From QHXW01 sp035297145 (lineage in GTDB: Bacteria; Acidobacteriota; Terriglobia; Bryobacterales; Bryobacteraceae), in assembly GCA_035297145.1 (NCBI GenBank), contig DATGZN010000008.1, positions 1 through 20,961 on the forward strand: DNA of 20,961 bases, read 5' to 3'. The notes beneath the pieces are model-generated. The model searched no databases. It saw nothing but the letters and a program-made list of their open reading frames with translations, and was not told the origin of the DNA. How positions within the stretch are numbered: the stretch's first letter is position 1; each line of letters opens with the position of its first letter. The position numbers and the translations under genes are program-made. Shown in pieces: positions 1 through 8,289 of this stretch.

Positions 1-275
1 CAGTTTCTCAGCGTGCTCGGGGTCTACGACTACGCCGGGCCGACCAACTGCTCGCGCTTCCGCCGCTGGCCGTGTTGCCTTCCCCTTCTGTCCACAGGGT
101 CGGCGCCCCGAATTAGTTTTACGAAGCTCAATACCCGGCCCACCGATGCCTCTGTCTACGCTTCGCCCACCGCCTCGCGACGGTGCACGCAAGACTCAAG
201 GCCCGGATGGTTCGCTACTCCTTTCCTGTAGGACTCTTTCATTCCCCACTACATGCCGGTCTATCCCGGCGCACC
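1..275 (-). mobile_element. Group II intron, 5' end (partial, continues off the left edge)
   Basis: On the minus strand, GTGCGCC begins at 275, matching the GUGCG-type 5' end of bacterial group II introns. About 45 bases further in, translation gives MKESYRKGVANHPGLESC, then a stretch containing GRVLS and GADPVDRRGRQH. I recognise this run of residues as the pseudo-peptide that accompanies group II introns upstream of their reverse transcriptase/maturase ORF. It is interrupted by in-frame TAG codons, so it is structural RNA sequence (domain I region) rather than a protein. The 5' exon side (276-302) contains a small hairpin (GAAG...CTTC around ACT/AGT), and the insertion point lies 24 bases after the stop of the sugar porter; group IIC introns favour sites after such hairpins. 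The maturase gene, if present, lies outside the window. Assignment rests on recalled motif similarity, not on a folded structure. Confidence 0.62.
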
Positions 276-299
276 GACAGAAGACTAGCTAGTGCTTCG

Positions 300-1631
300 T
301 TAATGACCCAAAGCGAGCTTCTTTTCCATTTCCTCGAGCGTCACGCCCTTGGTTTCGGGGTACAGGCTCGCCACTACAAAAAGTTGCACAATCATCATCG
401 CCGAAAAGAAAGCGAACGGCGCCGGCTTGGAGTACTCGGCGACTATTGGGAAGGCCCACGAGATCAGCGCGTTCATGATCCAGTGCGTAGCACTACCCAA
501 ACTCTGCCCCTTTGCCCGGACGGCTGTGGGGAAAACTTCGGCCAGGTACACCCAAATCACGGCGCCCTGTGAGAAGGCGAATGATGCGATGAACCCAATC
601 AACAGCCAAACGAGAAGTTCTTCGTGCGTTCCGGTCCAGAAGATGGCAGCGACGCCGCCCAGGCACACGGCCGTCCCCACGGCGCCGGTGATCAGGAGCT
701 TTCGGCGGCCAACCTTGTCGATCACGGACATGGCGAGCATGGTGAAAATCAGATTGGTAAGACCGATCGCCACAGCCTGCTTGTCGCCCGAGATCTTGTT
801 GAATCCGGCGCGCGCGAAAATGTCGTTCAAGTAATACAGGATGGCGTTGATGCCCGAAAGCTGGTTGAACATCCCGATGGAAACAGCGAGAAATACCGGG
901 AGCCGGTTCCGGGACGAGAACAGCCGCTCCTGACCGTACATGCGCTCGATCTCCACGGCGGCGCTCATCTCGCTCAGCTCCGCTTCCACGTTTTCCTCGC
1001 CGATGAGTTCGAGCACCCTGCGCGCCTCCTCGGTTCGACCCTTCTGTACGAGCCATCGCGGGCTGCGCGGAATGAAGAATAGCATCACGAAGAAAAGCGC
1101 CGCGGCCACGGCTGCAACGCCCAGTTTCCAGCGCCACTCCGTCGCACCAAGGCCCTGGAGCCCGATGGCGTAATTGGAGAAATACGCGAGTAGAATTCCG
1201 GTGACGACGTTGAATTGAAAAAAACCGACCAGGCGTCCGCGCCACTTCGCCGGGGCGATTTCGGCGATGTACATCGGGCCGAGCACGGAAGATCCGCCAA
1301 TGGCGAGCCCGCCGAGGAATCGAAACAACACCAGCGAATACCAATTGAAGGCGAGTGCGCAGCCCAAAGCGGAAATCAGATAGAACGTTGCCAGGATGCG
1401 CAGGCTGTCGCGTCTACCAAGGCGGTCTCCCGGAACGCTGGCCACGAGAGCGCCGATCACGGTGCCCCAGAGCGCGATTGAGACGGTCAGTCCCAACCCT
1501 CCGGACGTGAGCCCGTAGAAGTGCTGCAACGCAGCGGTGGTTCCGGCGATCACCGCTGTGTCGAATCCGAACAGCAGCCCACCGAGCGCGGCAACGACGG
1601 TGCTTTTCACCAGCGTGGAAGTGAGAGTCAT
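300..1631 (-). CDS. MFS sugar porter (sugar:H+ symporter family)
   Basis: A 443-residue inner-membrane transporter of the major facilitator superfamily, sugar porter family, expected to import a hexose or pentose by proton symport. Family signatures are all present: GGLLFGFDTAVIAG in the first helix (17-30), GDRLGRR in the loop after helix 2 (68-74), the R-G-R loop after helix 4 (121-123), PRSPRWL ending the first half (178-184), FNQLSGINAILYY in helix 7 (245-257), DKVGRR (305-310), and PETKG near the C-terminus (425-429). The QLSGIN motif is the part of helix 7 that contacts sugar in characterised members such as XylE. The ATG at 1631 overlaps the stop of the upstream ROK kinase gene by one base (TGATG), which implies translational coupling. 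Length is normal for the family and no defect is seen. The exact sugar cannot be read from the sequence; the kinase partner suggests fructose or a related hexose. Confidence 0.95.
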   Translation of the reverse strand: MTLTSTLVKSTVVAALGGLLFGFDTAVIAGTTAALQHFYGLTSGGLGLTVSIALWGTVIGALVASVPGDRLGRRDSLRILATFYLISALGCALAFNWYSLVLFRFLGGLAIGGSSVLGPMYIAEIAPAKWRGRLVGFFQFNVVTGILLAYFSNYAIGLQGLGATEWRWKLGVAAVAAALFFVMLFFIPRSPRWLVQKGRTEEARRVLELIGEENVEAELSEMSAAVEIERMYGQERLFSSRNRLPVFLAVSIGMFNQLSGINAILYYLNDIFARAGFNKISGDKQAVAIGLTNLIFTMLAMSVIDKVGRRKLLITGAVGTAVCLGGVAAIFWTGTHEELLVWLLIGFIASFAFSQGAVIWVYLAEVFPTAVRAKGQSLGSATHWIMNALISWAFPIVAEYSKPAPFAFFSAMMIVQLFVVASLYPETKGVTLEEMEKKLALGH

Positions 1632-2527
1632 CAGTCCTTCTCTCCGGACGAGCGGTGGGCAGCTTCGGCCAGTGCAATCGCCCCCAGCACGCCCGCGCGG
1701 TTGCCGAGCTGTGGCGGCACCACATACTGGTCAATCTCATCCATCAGCGCGGCTGCGCGGATGTAGCCGTTCAGAAGGCGCGTCAGCTCGCGGCGCACCA
1801 TCGGGAACAGGTGTTGCTGCTGCATGACGCCGCCGCCGACCACAATCCGGCTTGGCGACAGTGTGCAGACCCAAGTAGCCAGGCCGAGCGCGAGATAGTG
1901 CGCCTCGAGCACCCAGCCGGAATGATCCGCGGGCAGCTCTTGCGCAGGCGTTCCCCAGCGCGCCTCCATCGCCGGACCTGAGGCCAGCCCTTCGAGGCAG
2001 TCCTGGTGATATGGGCAGCCGCCCGGATACGGATCTTTAGCGAGGTCGTGCGGCACGCGAATATGCCCCATCTCCGGATGCACCAGGCCGTGAACGAGTT
2101 CTCCGTGGACCACGGCGCCGCCGCCAATTCCCGTGCCCACCGTGAGGTAAATGAAATCCGCGATCCCTCGCGCGGCGCCCCAACGCGCTTCCGCCAAAGC
2201 CGCGGCGTTCACGTCCGTATCGAAGCCTACCGGCACATGCAGCGCGCGCCCCAACGCCCCCGCCAGGTTGTAATACTGCCACTCCAGCTTCGGAGAAGAA
2301 GTAATGTAGCCGAAGGTGGGTGACTCGGGATGCAGATCGACCGGACCGAACGAGGCAATGCCCACCGCGCTGATCTGCGCGCCCGCTTGCTCTCGAAAGA
2401 ACGAAGCAACGCTCGCCACGGTAGCTTCAGGCGACGTGGTCGGAAACCAACCCAACCTGAGATCATCGGGCCCCGTCCCGACGCCGCAAACGAACTTGGT
2501 CCCGCCGGCTTCGACGCCGCCGAACAC
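1631..2527 (-). CDS. ROK family sugar kinase, probably fructokinase
   Basis: A cytosolic ATP-dependent sugar kinase of about 298 residues that phosphorylates the incoming sugar, most likely fructose to fructose 6-phosphate. The N-terminal VFGGVEAGGTKFVCGVG matches the phosphate-binding start of bacterial ROK fructokinases (compare MLGGIEAGGTK in the GmuE/ScrK type). The middle has GFDTDVNAAALAEARWG and LTVGTGIGGG, the sugar- and ATP-binding segments with the catalytic Asp. PEMGHIRVPHD followed by GGCPYHQDCLEGLASGPA provides the His/Cys zinc site typical of ROK proteins. I chose the GTG at 2527 because it aligns with the family start and has GAGGTG nine bases upstream (2537-2542); an in-frame GTG at 2599 would add 24 residues without similarity. 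The gene ends inside the start codon of the sugar porter, so the two form a transport-and-phosphorylation unit. GTG start makes the exact N-terminus less sure than the function. Confidence 0.9.
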   Translation of the reverse strand: MFGGVEAGGTKFVCGVGTGPDDLRLGWFPTTSPEATVASVASFFREQAGAQISAVGIASFGPVDLHPESPTFGYITSSPKLEWQYYNLAGALGRALHVPVGFDTDVNAAALAEARWGAARGIADFIYLTVGTGIGGGAVVHGELVHGLVHPEMGHIRVPHDLAKDPYPGGCPYHQDCLEGLASGPAMEARWGTPAQELPADHSGWVLEAHYLALGLATWVCTLSPSRIVVGGGVMQQQHLFPMVRRELTRLLNGYIRAAALMDEIDQYVVPPQLGNRAGVLGAIALAEAAHRSSGEKD

Positions 2528-2639
2528 GTCCCCTGACACCTCGACAAGCAAGTCTGTCACAAGTGGGCCGGCGGTGCACGGCGGATGCGGCAGGGCCACA
2601 CCTTGGGCATGGCCCTGGTTTCTGCCGGTGAGTCTCGTG

Positions 2640-3185
2640 TTACTTGGGAGGCGGGGGAACCGATGCCGGTGTTCCGAACGCGATCAGCGCGGACGTGTTG
2701 CTGTCAAAAGTTCCCTGCAGCTCGCCCGTATTGTTGCAGGTGCCAGTGAAATTGATCTTCGCATTTCCCCAAGATTCCAGGGTCAAGGTCACAGTGATAC
2801 CGGTGGTCAGCCCTGAGACTGTGAGCGTGGTCGCTTCTGTGATCGAGACGCCCAAATGATCGGGTGTTGAAAAATCGAATGGCTGGTCTGGGCTCAAACA
2901 GGGACCGCCGCCGGAGCAGGCTAGGCGATCGCTGAATAGTTGCGGAATCTGTTTGCCCGAAAGCGTCGTGCTGTGATCTACAGCTAGAGGGCCGCTGCTG
3001 TTGCTGATGGTCAACGAACCGGCCGCGTACCCGGCCACCTGAGTGTTCTTCAGCGTTACCAGGGTGAACGGAACCGTGTCGCCCGTCGCGCCGCTTGGTA
3101 TGCAGTCGGCTCGTAAAAGGGTGGGCAGTTGCGTTAGGAATAGCGCAACCGCGACATGTTTTGCGTAGGTGATTGTGCGTTTCAT
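2640..3185 (-). CDS. Small secreted protein of unknown function
   Basis: A 181-residue protein I do not recognise. The start at 3185 is supported by GGAGGAG (3194-3200) eight bases upstream; an in-frame start at 3287 would add 34 residues with no signal character. The N-terminus MKRTITYAKHVAVALFLTQL is a signal peptide, with a likely cut after LLRA, so the mature protein begins near DCIPSG. The rest is rich in Thr, Ser, Gly and alternating hydrophobics (VPFTLVTLKN, VTLTLESWG, LTISNSS), which suggests an all-beta exported domain. Four Cys residues (DCIP, ACSGGGPC, GTCNN) could form two disulfides. The tail ends in PPPPK. It sits 40 bases or more upstream of the fructokinase gene on the same strand, but no functional link is evident. 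Confidence 0.7.
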   Translation of the reverse strand: MKRTITYAKHVAVALFLTQLPTLLRADCIPSGATGDTVPFTLVTLKNTQVAGYAAGSLTISNSSGPLAVDHSTTLSGKQIPQLFSDRLACSGGGPCLSPDQPFDFSTPDHLGVSITEATTLTVSGLTTGITVTLTLESWGNAKINFTGTCNNTGELQGTFDSNTSALIAFGTPASVPPPPK

Positions 3186-3193
3186 CGAGTCTT

Positions 3194-3200
3194 CTCCTCC
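3194..3200 (-). promoter_or_regulatory. Ribosome binding site deciding the start at 3185
   Basis: On the minus strand the sequence GGAGGAG lies eight bases before the ATG at 3185. It fixes the start of the small secreted protein at the codon that directly precedes its signal peptide and rules against the longer reading frame beginning at 3287. Confidence 0.75.
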
Positions 3201-3362
3201 GATTTTGGGATCTTTATTGCCCATCCCTGAGGCAGTAGTGCGGCGAGATAGGAAGGCCCGAACAGCCTCCATGCAACGCGCCGTCACTTTATACGGCGGA
3301 AAGGACCCGCAAAAACTGTAAAGCGCGGAAGAGATTTTTCAGACGAGGTTCCTACTCTCCGG

Positions 3363-3722
3363 CTACGATTTCCCGGAGGCCGCAGCCGGCGCCTCATAAA
3401 GTTGGCGAATCTCTGTTTCGCCTCCGCCCGCCACCTGGAGGAAGTACTTGGTGTGTTCGATCGCCTCTTGCTTCGAACTCGCCTGGATGATGGCGAAGCC
3501 GCCGACCACTTCCTTCGTCTCGGCAAACGGCCCGTCAGTCACGAGGAACTTTCCGTCTGACAGCCGGACGCGCGCGCCCGCGGCGGTGGGCAGGCATCCC
3601 TCGGTCGCAAGGAGCCAGCCGGCTTTCATAGACTCCTCAATCAGCTTCCCCATGTCGGCCATTTCCTGCTGGGTTGGAGGGCGCTCGGATTTGCCCGGTT
3701 TGTACAAGCACAAAAATCGCAT
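3363..3722 (-). CDS. YCII/DGPF-domain protein
   Basis: A 119-residue protein of the YCII-related (DGPF) family. It opens MRFLCLYKPG and carries the family signature VTDGPFAETKEVVGGFAIIQ (61-80), followed by a helix with SSKQEAIEHTK. Family members form small ferredoxin-like alpha-beta barrels with a conserved His/Asp pair; no enzymatic reaction is established for most. In many Acidobacteria and Actinobacteria they stand beside ECF sigma factors of the SigJ/ECF41-like type. Here an ECF sigma gene does lie upstream on the same strand, but of a different class and with a long kinase gene in between, so a functional link is not supported. AGGAAAGGAAAA stands just before the ATG at 3722. The gap to the upstream kinase stop is 138 bases, so it may have its own promoter. 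Confidence 0.9.
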   Translation of the reverse strand: MRFLCLYKPGKSERPPTQQEMADMGKLIEESMKAGWLLATEGCLPTAAGARVRLSDGKFLVTDGPFAETKEVVGGFAIIQASSKQEAIEHTKYFLQVAGGGETEIRQLYEAPAAASGKS

Positions 3723-3860
3723 CGTAGTTTTCCTTTCCTCTGGTTAGTGGAGCTGGGCTCCAGCCACCATGAGCGGCTGGATCTCAGCTCTACTGGTTAG
3801 TCGAACAGGGATGGGCAGGATCGACAGCTCGCTTCTGTTCTCGAAAAATTTCTGCGAGCC

Positions 3861-6524
3861 TTACTTCTTGCCCGCCGCACTTTGCGCGCCGGCCCCAACC
3901 GCTTCGCGCTCGGCCAAGAACTTCTTGGCTTTCTCCGGCTCGTGCAAGTCGGTGTAGATTTCGCCCAGATCTTTGCGCGCCCACTGCAACCAGCTAGCCG
4001 ACGGGCTGGCCTGCTTGGCAAGAATCCCGTAACTGGCCAGAATGTGCTCCTCCGCCTCGCGGTAACGGAATTGCCGCAGCAGCGAGTGCCCCAGCTTCTC
4101 CTCCACGATTCCCACATTTATGTGGTCCGGTCCTTGTGTCTCGATGTACAGCCGGAGCGCTTGCCGGAAGAACTGCTCAGCGCGCGGCCACTGTCTTCTA
4201 TCCATGCAGACCGTGCCGAGGTTGGACTCTGCTGTTGCCATCCCGAAGTAGTGGCCCTGATAAACCGCCTGATAGATATCGGCCATGCGCTGATATTGCT
4301 TCTCGGCCTCGTCCAACTGGTCGCGCTGGTACGCGAGGCCGCCCAACTCGTTCACTGTATCGGCAATCATGGGATGCACCTTCCCGTAGACCCGCTCGCG
4401 AATCGCCAGCGCCTGCTGCAATGCGCCTTCGGCTTCGTCATAGCGCTTCTGGAAGACCAGGGTGCGCCCCAATACCGTGAGGTTATGCGCCGTTTCCGGA
4501 TGGTTTTCGCCATAGTAGGGCCGGTTGATGGCGAGCGCCTGCCGCACCAGGCTCTCGGCCGCGGGGTAATAGCCTAGCTCCTGCTGGATGTCGGCCAGGT
4601 CGAGAAGATCGCTTGCGACCATAGGATGGCGATCTCCGAATAGCTGCCGGTGGATGCCCAGCGCGCGCTCGTGCAGAGACTTCGCTGTATCGATGTGGCC
4701 GGACTGGTAGTGGTTGTTGGCCAGCTCATTCAAGATGTCCGCCAGTTCCGCCGTGGGTGGACCTGGTCCTGATTGAAGCTTCACGGCTTCATCCAGAACG
4801 GCGATGCCCTCGGCGTACTTGCCGCGCCTCTCTAGCACCTGCCCGAGAGAGAGCATGGCTTGTGCCACCTGTGTATTGTCGATTGGCCGCTGTCGCTTGG
4901 CCTTCTCCAAGCCGTCGCGCACCAAGCGTTCGGCTTCGTCGAGCTTGTCCTGTTCCGAGCGGAGCAGACCGAGCTCCACTTCGCTTTCTGCCGCTTCGGC
5001 GCTTCCCGCTCCTGCTATGGACTTGCGTTGTTTGAGCGCGGAGCCAAGCAGCGCATCGGCCTGGTCGAGCTTGCCCAGAGTCGCGTAGATGCCACCCAGG
5101 GTGTGATACAGGTCGGCCTGCGCAGCCGGCTCGCGATCGAGCAGCCGCGCTTGCTGAACGCCACGGTCGAGCAGGTCCACCACGCGCAGACTATCCGCCG
5201 GACCCGCTTCCTTGTCGCCGCCGCTGAACAAGCTCAGCATGAAGCGCTGGATGCGCTGCGCCCGCGCCGCTTGCGCCAGGGCAGTATTCCGCGCAATCGC
5301 CAGGCGCACCGTGAAAAAGACGACCAAGGCGATCACGGTTACCAGAACCGCCGTGACAGCCAGCACCGCACGCTGGTTTCGCCGGACGAACTTGCCCGCT
5401 CGATACCGCAGCGAATCGGGCTGCGCCTCGAGCGGCTCTCCCTTCAAGTAATGATCGATGTCGCGGGTCAGTGCCTCCACGGAACCATATCTGCGCTGTG
5501 GATCCTTGTGCATGGCGGTGAGGCATAACACGTCCAGATCGGCCCACGATGTCTTGCCCGCCTGCGGCGCCCGTCCACCCGCGCCCTGCCGCTTCGCGCG
5601 CAACGAAGGTTTCTCGGGCTCCTGTTCGACGATCATGCTCTCGATCGCGCCCGTAGTCTGGTCCGCCACCTCGAAAGGAAGCGCGCCGGCCAACAGCTCG
5701 TAGAGAATAACGCCCAAGGCGTAAACGTCGGTGTAAACACCGGCTTGCTCGCCGCGGATCTGTTCGGGCGCCGCATAGGCCGGCGTCATCAGCCGCAGTC
5801 CGGTGCGCGTCCGGTCCACCCGCCTGTCACGCTGGTCGAGGTGCTTGGCAATCCCAAAGTCGAGCAGCTTAACGGTCCCATCGGACTGGACCAGAATGTT
5901 CGACGACTTAAGATCGCGGTGAATCACCGCGCGGGAGTGCGCATACTGCACCGCTTCGCATACCTCGCGAAACGTGTTGAGGCGCTCCTCGACCGAGCTT
6001 TGGTGTTGCAGGCAGTACTCGGCGAGCGGAACACCCTTAACGTACTCCATCGCGAACCAGGGGGTCCCGTCGGCAAGGGTGTCGGCGTCATAGAGCCGCG
6101 CGATGGAGGGATGCGTCATCTGCGCGAGCGTGCGTTGCTCGGTGGCAAAGCGCTCGCGGCGCGCGGGCGACATCCAAGCGTCGCGCAAAACTTTGATGGC
6201 GGCCAGGCTGCCGAGATCCTCGCGCTCCGCCAGATACACTACCCCCATGCCGCCTTCACCCAACATCTCGCGCAGGCGGTACGGACCGAATTCGGCGGCG
6301 ACGAGCGGTGGGGGCGGGCCGAGCATCTGGCTGGCGACCTGCGACACGTCGCGATCCAACAGGGACGAGCCACGCAGGTCTTCCTCGAGCAGGGCCTGCA
6401 CATCGGCCACGAGCTGCCCGTCACCGCCGCTGACTGCCTCGAGAAAGGCCAGGCGTTCGGGCGCGGGCCGGTCCAGCGCCTGGTGGAACAAGCCCTGAAT
6501 GAGCTCCCAGCGCGTGCTGTCCAT
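3861..6524 (-). CDS. Membrane Ser/Thr protein kinase with TPR tail
   Basis: An 887-residue PASTA-less bacterial Hanks-type kinase. Residues 1-70 are the small helical domain often seen before acidobacterial kinases (WELIQGLFHQAL...FLEAV...VQALLEED). The kinase domain spans about 82-355: glycine loop GEGGMGVVY (89-97), catalytic Lys111 in AIKVL, HRDLKSSN (202-209) with catalytic Asp204, DFG (222-224) and APE (252-254); all key residues are intact. One membrane helix follows at 386-408, and from about 450 to 880 there are tetratricopeptide repeats of the 42-residue kinesin-light-chain type (for example HPETAHNLTVLGRTLVFQKR, HPMIADTVNELGGLAYQRDQ). The kinase would be cytoplasmic and the repeats probably periplasmic. 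GGGAGG (6529-6534) lies four bases before the ATG at 6524. It begins 22 bases after the sigma factor gene, so the two are very probably co-transcribed and may act in one signalling route. The substrate is unknown. Confidence 0.95.
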   Translation of the reverse strand: MDSTRWELIQGLFHQALDRPAPERLAFLEAVSGGDGQLVADVQALLEEDLRGSSLLDRDVSQVASQMLGPPPPLVAAEFGPYRLREMLGEGGMGVVYLAEREDLGSLAAIKVLRDAWMSPARRERFATEQRTLAQMTHPSIARLYDADTLADGTPWFAMEYVKGVPLAEYCLQHQSSVEERLNTFREVCEAVQYAHSRAVIHRDLKSSNILVQSDGTVKLLDFGIAKHLDQRDRRVDRTRTGLRLMTPAYAAPEQIRGEQAGVYTDVYALGVILYELLAGALPFEVADQTTGAIESMIVEQEPEKPSLRAKRQGAGGRAPQAGKTSWADLDVLCLTAMHKDPQRRYGSVEALTRDIDHYLKGEPLEAQPDSLRYRAGKFVRRNQRAVLAVTAVLVTVIALVVFFTVRLAIARNTALAQAARAQRIQRFMLSLFSGGDKEAGPADSLRVVDLLDRGVQQARLLDREPAAQADLYHTLGGIYATLGKLDQADALLGSALKQRKSIAGAGSAEAAESEVELGLLRSEQDKLDEAERLVRDGLEKAKRQRPIDNTQVAQAMLSLGQVLERRGKYAEGIAVLDEAVKLQSGPGPPTAELADILNELANNHYQSGHIDTAKSLHERALGIHRQLFGDRHPMVASDLLDLADIQQELGYYPAAESLVRQALAINRPYYGENHPETAHNLTVLGRTLVFQKRYDEAEGALQQALAIRERVYGKVHPMIADTVNELGGLAYQRDQLDEAEKQYQRMADIYQAVYQGHYFGMATAESNLGTVCMDRRQWPRAEQFFRQALRLYIETQGPDHINVGIVEEKLGHSLLRQFRYREAEEHILASYGILAKQASPSASWLQWARKDLGEIYTDLHEPEKAKKFLAEREAVGAGAQSAAGKK

Positions 6525-6546
6525 CGTGCCTCCCGACCGACGCTAA

Positions 6547-7122
6547 TTATCCGCCCTGGCGCAGTTCGTGCGCCAGCCAGGCTTTGGCCGCGCGCCAGTC
6601 GCGGAGAATTGTGGCTTCGGATACCGCGAGCAACTCCGCGGTTTCGCCCACGTCCAGACCGCCGAAAAAGCGGCTTTCCACCATGACGGCATGGCGCGGG
6701 TTGAGACGGGCCAGTTCCTCCAGGGCGCCATCGAGCTTCAGGATGTCTTGATCGCGGGACGCGGGCTGGCCGAGCGCCTCATCAAAGGTAACAAACGCTT
6801 CCGGGCCACCGCGTTTTTTCGAGCTGCGGCGCCGCGCTGACTCCACCAGAAGCTGGCGCATCGCCCGAGCCGCGATTCTTTTGAAATGTAAGCGCGAGGT
6901 GGCGACAAACGCCGGCGAACTAGCCAGCCTGAGCCATGCTTCGTGGACCAAGGCGGTAGGATTCAGCGTTGCCGCGGGATGGCTCCTCCTCACCGATGCC
7001 GCCAGGCGGCGCAGCTCCTCGTAGGTAACGCTGAATAGATAATCCAGGTCGGCCCGGTCGAGCCCCGCCTCGGGTCCCAGATTCTGAGCCGGCGTGACAG
7101 TTTTGTCTCCGCGTTTACGCAT
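6547..7122 (-). CDS. ECF-type RNA polymerase sigma factor (Sigma70_ECF / TIGR02999-like)
   Basis: A 191-residue extracytoplasmic-function sigma factor. Region 2 is LDYLFSVTYEELRRLAASVRR with LNPTALVHEAWLRL and HFKRIAARAMRQLLVESARR, the form typical of the planctomycete/acidobacterial ECF subfamily (TIGR02999) that commonly neighbours Ser/Thr kinases. Region 4 is LEELARLNPRHAVMVESRFF, then GLDVGETAELLAVSEATILRD as the helix-turn-helix that reads the -35 element. I set the start at the ATG at 7122; an in-frame GTG at 7143 would add seven residues, and neither codon has a strong ribosome binding site. No anti-sigma factor gene is adjacent. The kinase gene 22 bases downstream is the obvious candidate regulator, since sigma factors of this kind are thought to be controlled by phosphorylation; that role is inferred from gene order. 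Confidence 0.93.
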   Translation of the reverse strand: MRKRGDKTVTPAQNLGPEAGLDRADLDYLFSVTYEELRRLAASVRRSHPAATLNPTALVHEAWLRLASSPAFVATSRLHFKRIAARAMRQLLVESARRRSSKKRGGPEAFVTFDEALGQPASRDQDILKLDGALEELARLNPRHAVMVESRFFGGLDVGETAELLAVSEATILRDWRAAKAWLAHELRQGG

Positions 7123-7260
7123 TGCGTAGTAAATGCCAGCCACTCAGAGCCCCGATTACCGCGCCGCAGGCACGCTCCTCCCGGCCGATCCAATGTTGCC
7201 ATTATCGCAAGACTTATGGGCAGGGCCTTGGGCGAAGCCAAAGAACGAGTTTACAAGCAT

Positions 7261-7289
7261 TTCCGAAGATTTGCGAATTATGTTACACT
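7261..7289 (+). promoter_or_regulatory. Possible promoter for the secreted-protein pair
   Basis: In the 240-base gap between the divergent sigma factor and secreted-protein genes, TTCCGA (7261-7266) and TACACT (7284-7289) are 17 bases apart, a weak match to a housekeeping promoter about 75 bases before the ATG at 7363. The gap is the most AT-rich stretch nearby and must hold promoters for both directions. An ECF-type promoter for the sigma factor's own operon could also be here, but I cannot recognise it. Confidence 0.25.
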
Positions 7290-7362
7290 ATCGCGGCGGG
7301 GGTTCGGTTCTGCACTGTCGTTCGGTAACCTTCTCTAAACAAACGACGAGGAGAATGCTCTC

Positions 7363-8241
7363 ATGAGAACGAAAGTTATGACTCGTGCCGTGGTCGTTCT
7401 GGTGGGGATATCTGCGATACTCAACGCGCAGGATAAAGCGTCCATTATCAAGAAGTTGCAGTCGGAGTACGCTCTCACGAAAACTACCGCCGACCAGACG
7501 GATATCGTGACTGCCGGCGCGGTCTTGGTGCTCCAAAAAGACAACCTGTTGATGGTGGCCACGACTACCTCGGGCAATCCGTGCCCCAATACGTACAAGA
7601 GCGGGAAATTTACTCAGAACGGGGCCTGCCGCGCCAGTGAGACGTTCAAGAAAGTGCCCCTTTTCGGCCACACGATCCCGGGCATGGATAAGGCGCAGGT
7701 CACGTCCCGAACCTACGTTACCGGCGAAAAGTTCTGGGTAACGAGGATCGATATCAAGGACGGTAAGGACGCCGGCGTGGTGCTGGACTTTTTTACCGAC
7801 GCCGTCAGTGACGTTCGTTACAGAACCACCTTGAACATTCCGTTTAAGGGTGCCATGCCATCGGCGGACGATGCATTGAAGCTGGTGCAGGAAGTGATAA
7901 CCGTGGCACCGTCCGAGGACGACAAGAAAGACGACAAGAAACAGGAGGCGAAGGGGAACGGAGGCAAGCAGCAGGCGCCCGCCGCAGATGCAGGCCAACA
8001 ACAGCAGGCAGCCGCTGAGCCCGCCGCCAACGCAGCGCCGGCGCCAATCGAGCCCCCGCCGCCACCGCCGGATGCACCGGCAGCCCCGCCGCCGACTGTC
8101 GCGATGGATCAGACGACGGATCAAGTGACCGCGATCTTGGGGCAGCCGCAGAAGAAGGCCAAGATCGGTACCAAGGAAATCTACTTCTACAAAGACATAA
8201 AAGTGACGTTCGTCAACGGTAAGGTGAAGGACATTCAATAG
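7363..8241 (+). CDS. Secreted protein with Pro/Ala-rich linker and shared C-terminal module
   Basis: A 292-residue exported protein of unknown function. The signal peptide is MRTKVMTRAVVVLVGISAIL, with cleavage near LNAQ. A mature N-terminal domain follows (about 24-185) with a Cys pair in NPCPNTYKSGKFTQNGACR and beta-rich segments (KVPLFGHTIPGM, KFWVTRIDIKDG). I recall similar domains from Acidobacteria but know no function. Residues about 186-242 are low complexity: Lys/Asp-rich, then Gln/Ala-rich, then Pro-rich. The last 50 residues (nucleotides 8089-8238) are a compact domain that recurs at the end of the next gene; the DQVTAILGQP element resembles the G-x-T-x-x-x-V-x-x-x-L-G-x-P turn of BamE/SmpA-like folds. 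GAGGAG (7348-7353) lies nine bases before the ATG. The next gene begins 48 bases downstream and is probably in the same operon. Confidence 0.85.
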   Translation: MRTKVMTRAVVVLVGISAILNAQDKASIIKKLQSEYALTKTTADQTDIVTAGAVLVLQKDNLLMVATTTSGNPCPNTYKSGKFTQNGACRASETFKKVPLFGHTIPGMDKAQVTSRTYVTGEKFWVTRIDIKDGKDAGVVLDFFTDAVSDVRYRTTLNIPFKGAMPSADDALKLVQEVITVAPSEDDKKDDKKQEAKGNGGKQQAPAADAGQQQQAAAEPAANAAPAPIEPPPPPPDAPAAPPPTVAMDQTTDQVTAILGQPQKKAKIGTKEIYFYKDIKVTFVNGKVKDIQ

Positions 8242-8289
8242 CTAGCAATTGCGCGCCTGGGGCTGACGGGGAAAAAGGAGGGGAATGTA

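Noticed and set aside
13..231. Plus-strand 72-codon frame at the left edge
   Set aside because: It is antisense to the group II intron 5' region; the recognisable signal is on the minus strand.
3748..3762. TGGAGC/GCTCCA hairpin as terminator after the kinase gene
   Set aside because: The stem is short and no T-run follows on the minus strand.
7288..8238. Long minus-strand frame antisense to the first secreted protein
   Set aside because: Composition and lack of any domain show it is a shadow; the plus frame has a signal peptide, a good ribosome binding site and a module shared with its neighbour.
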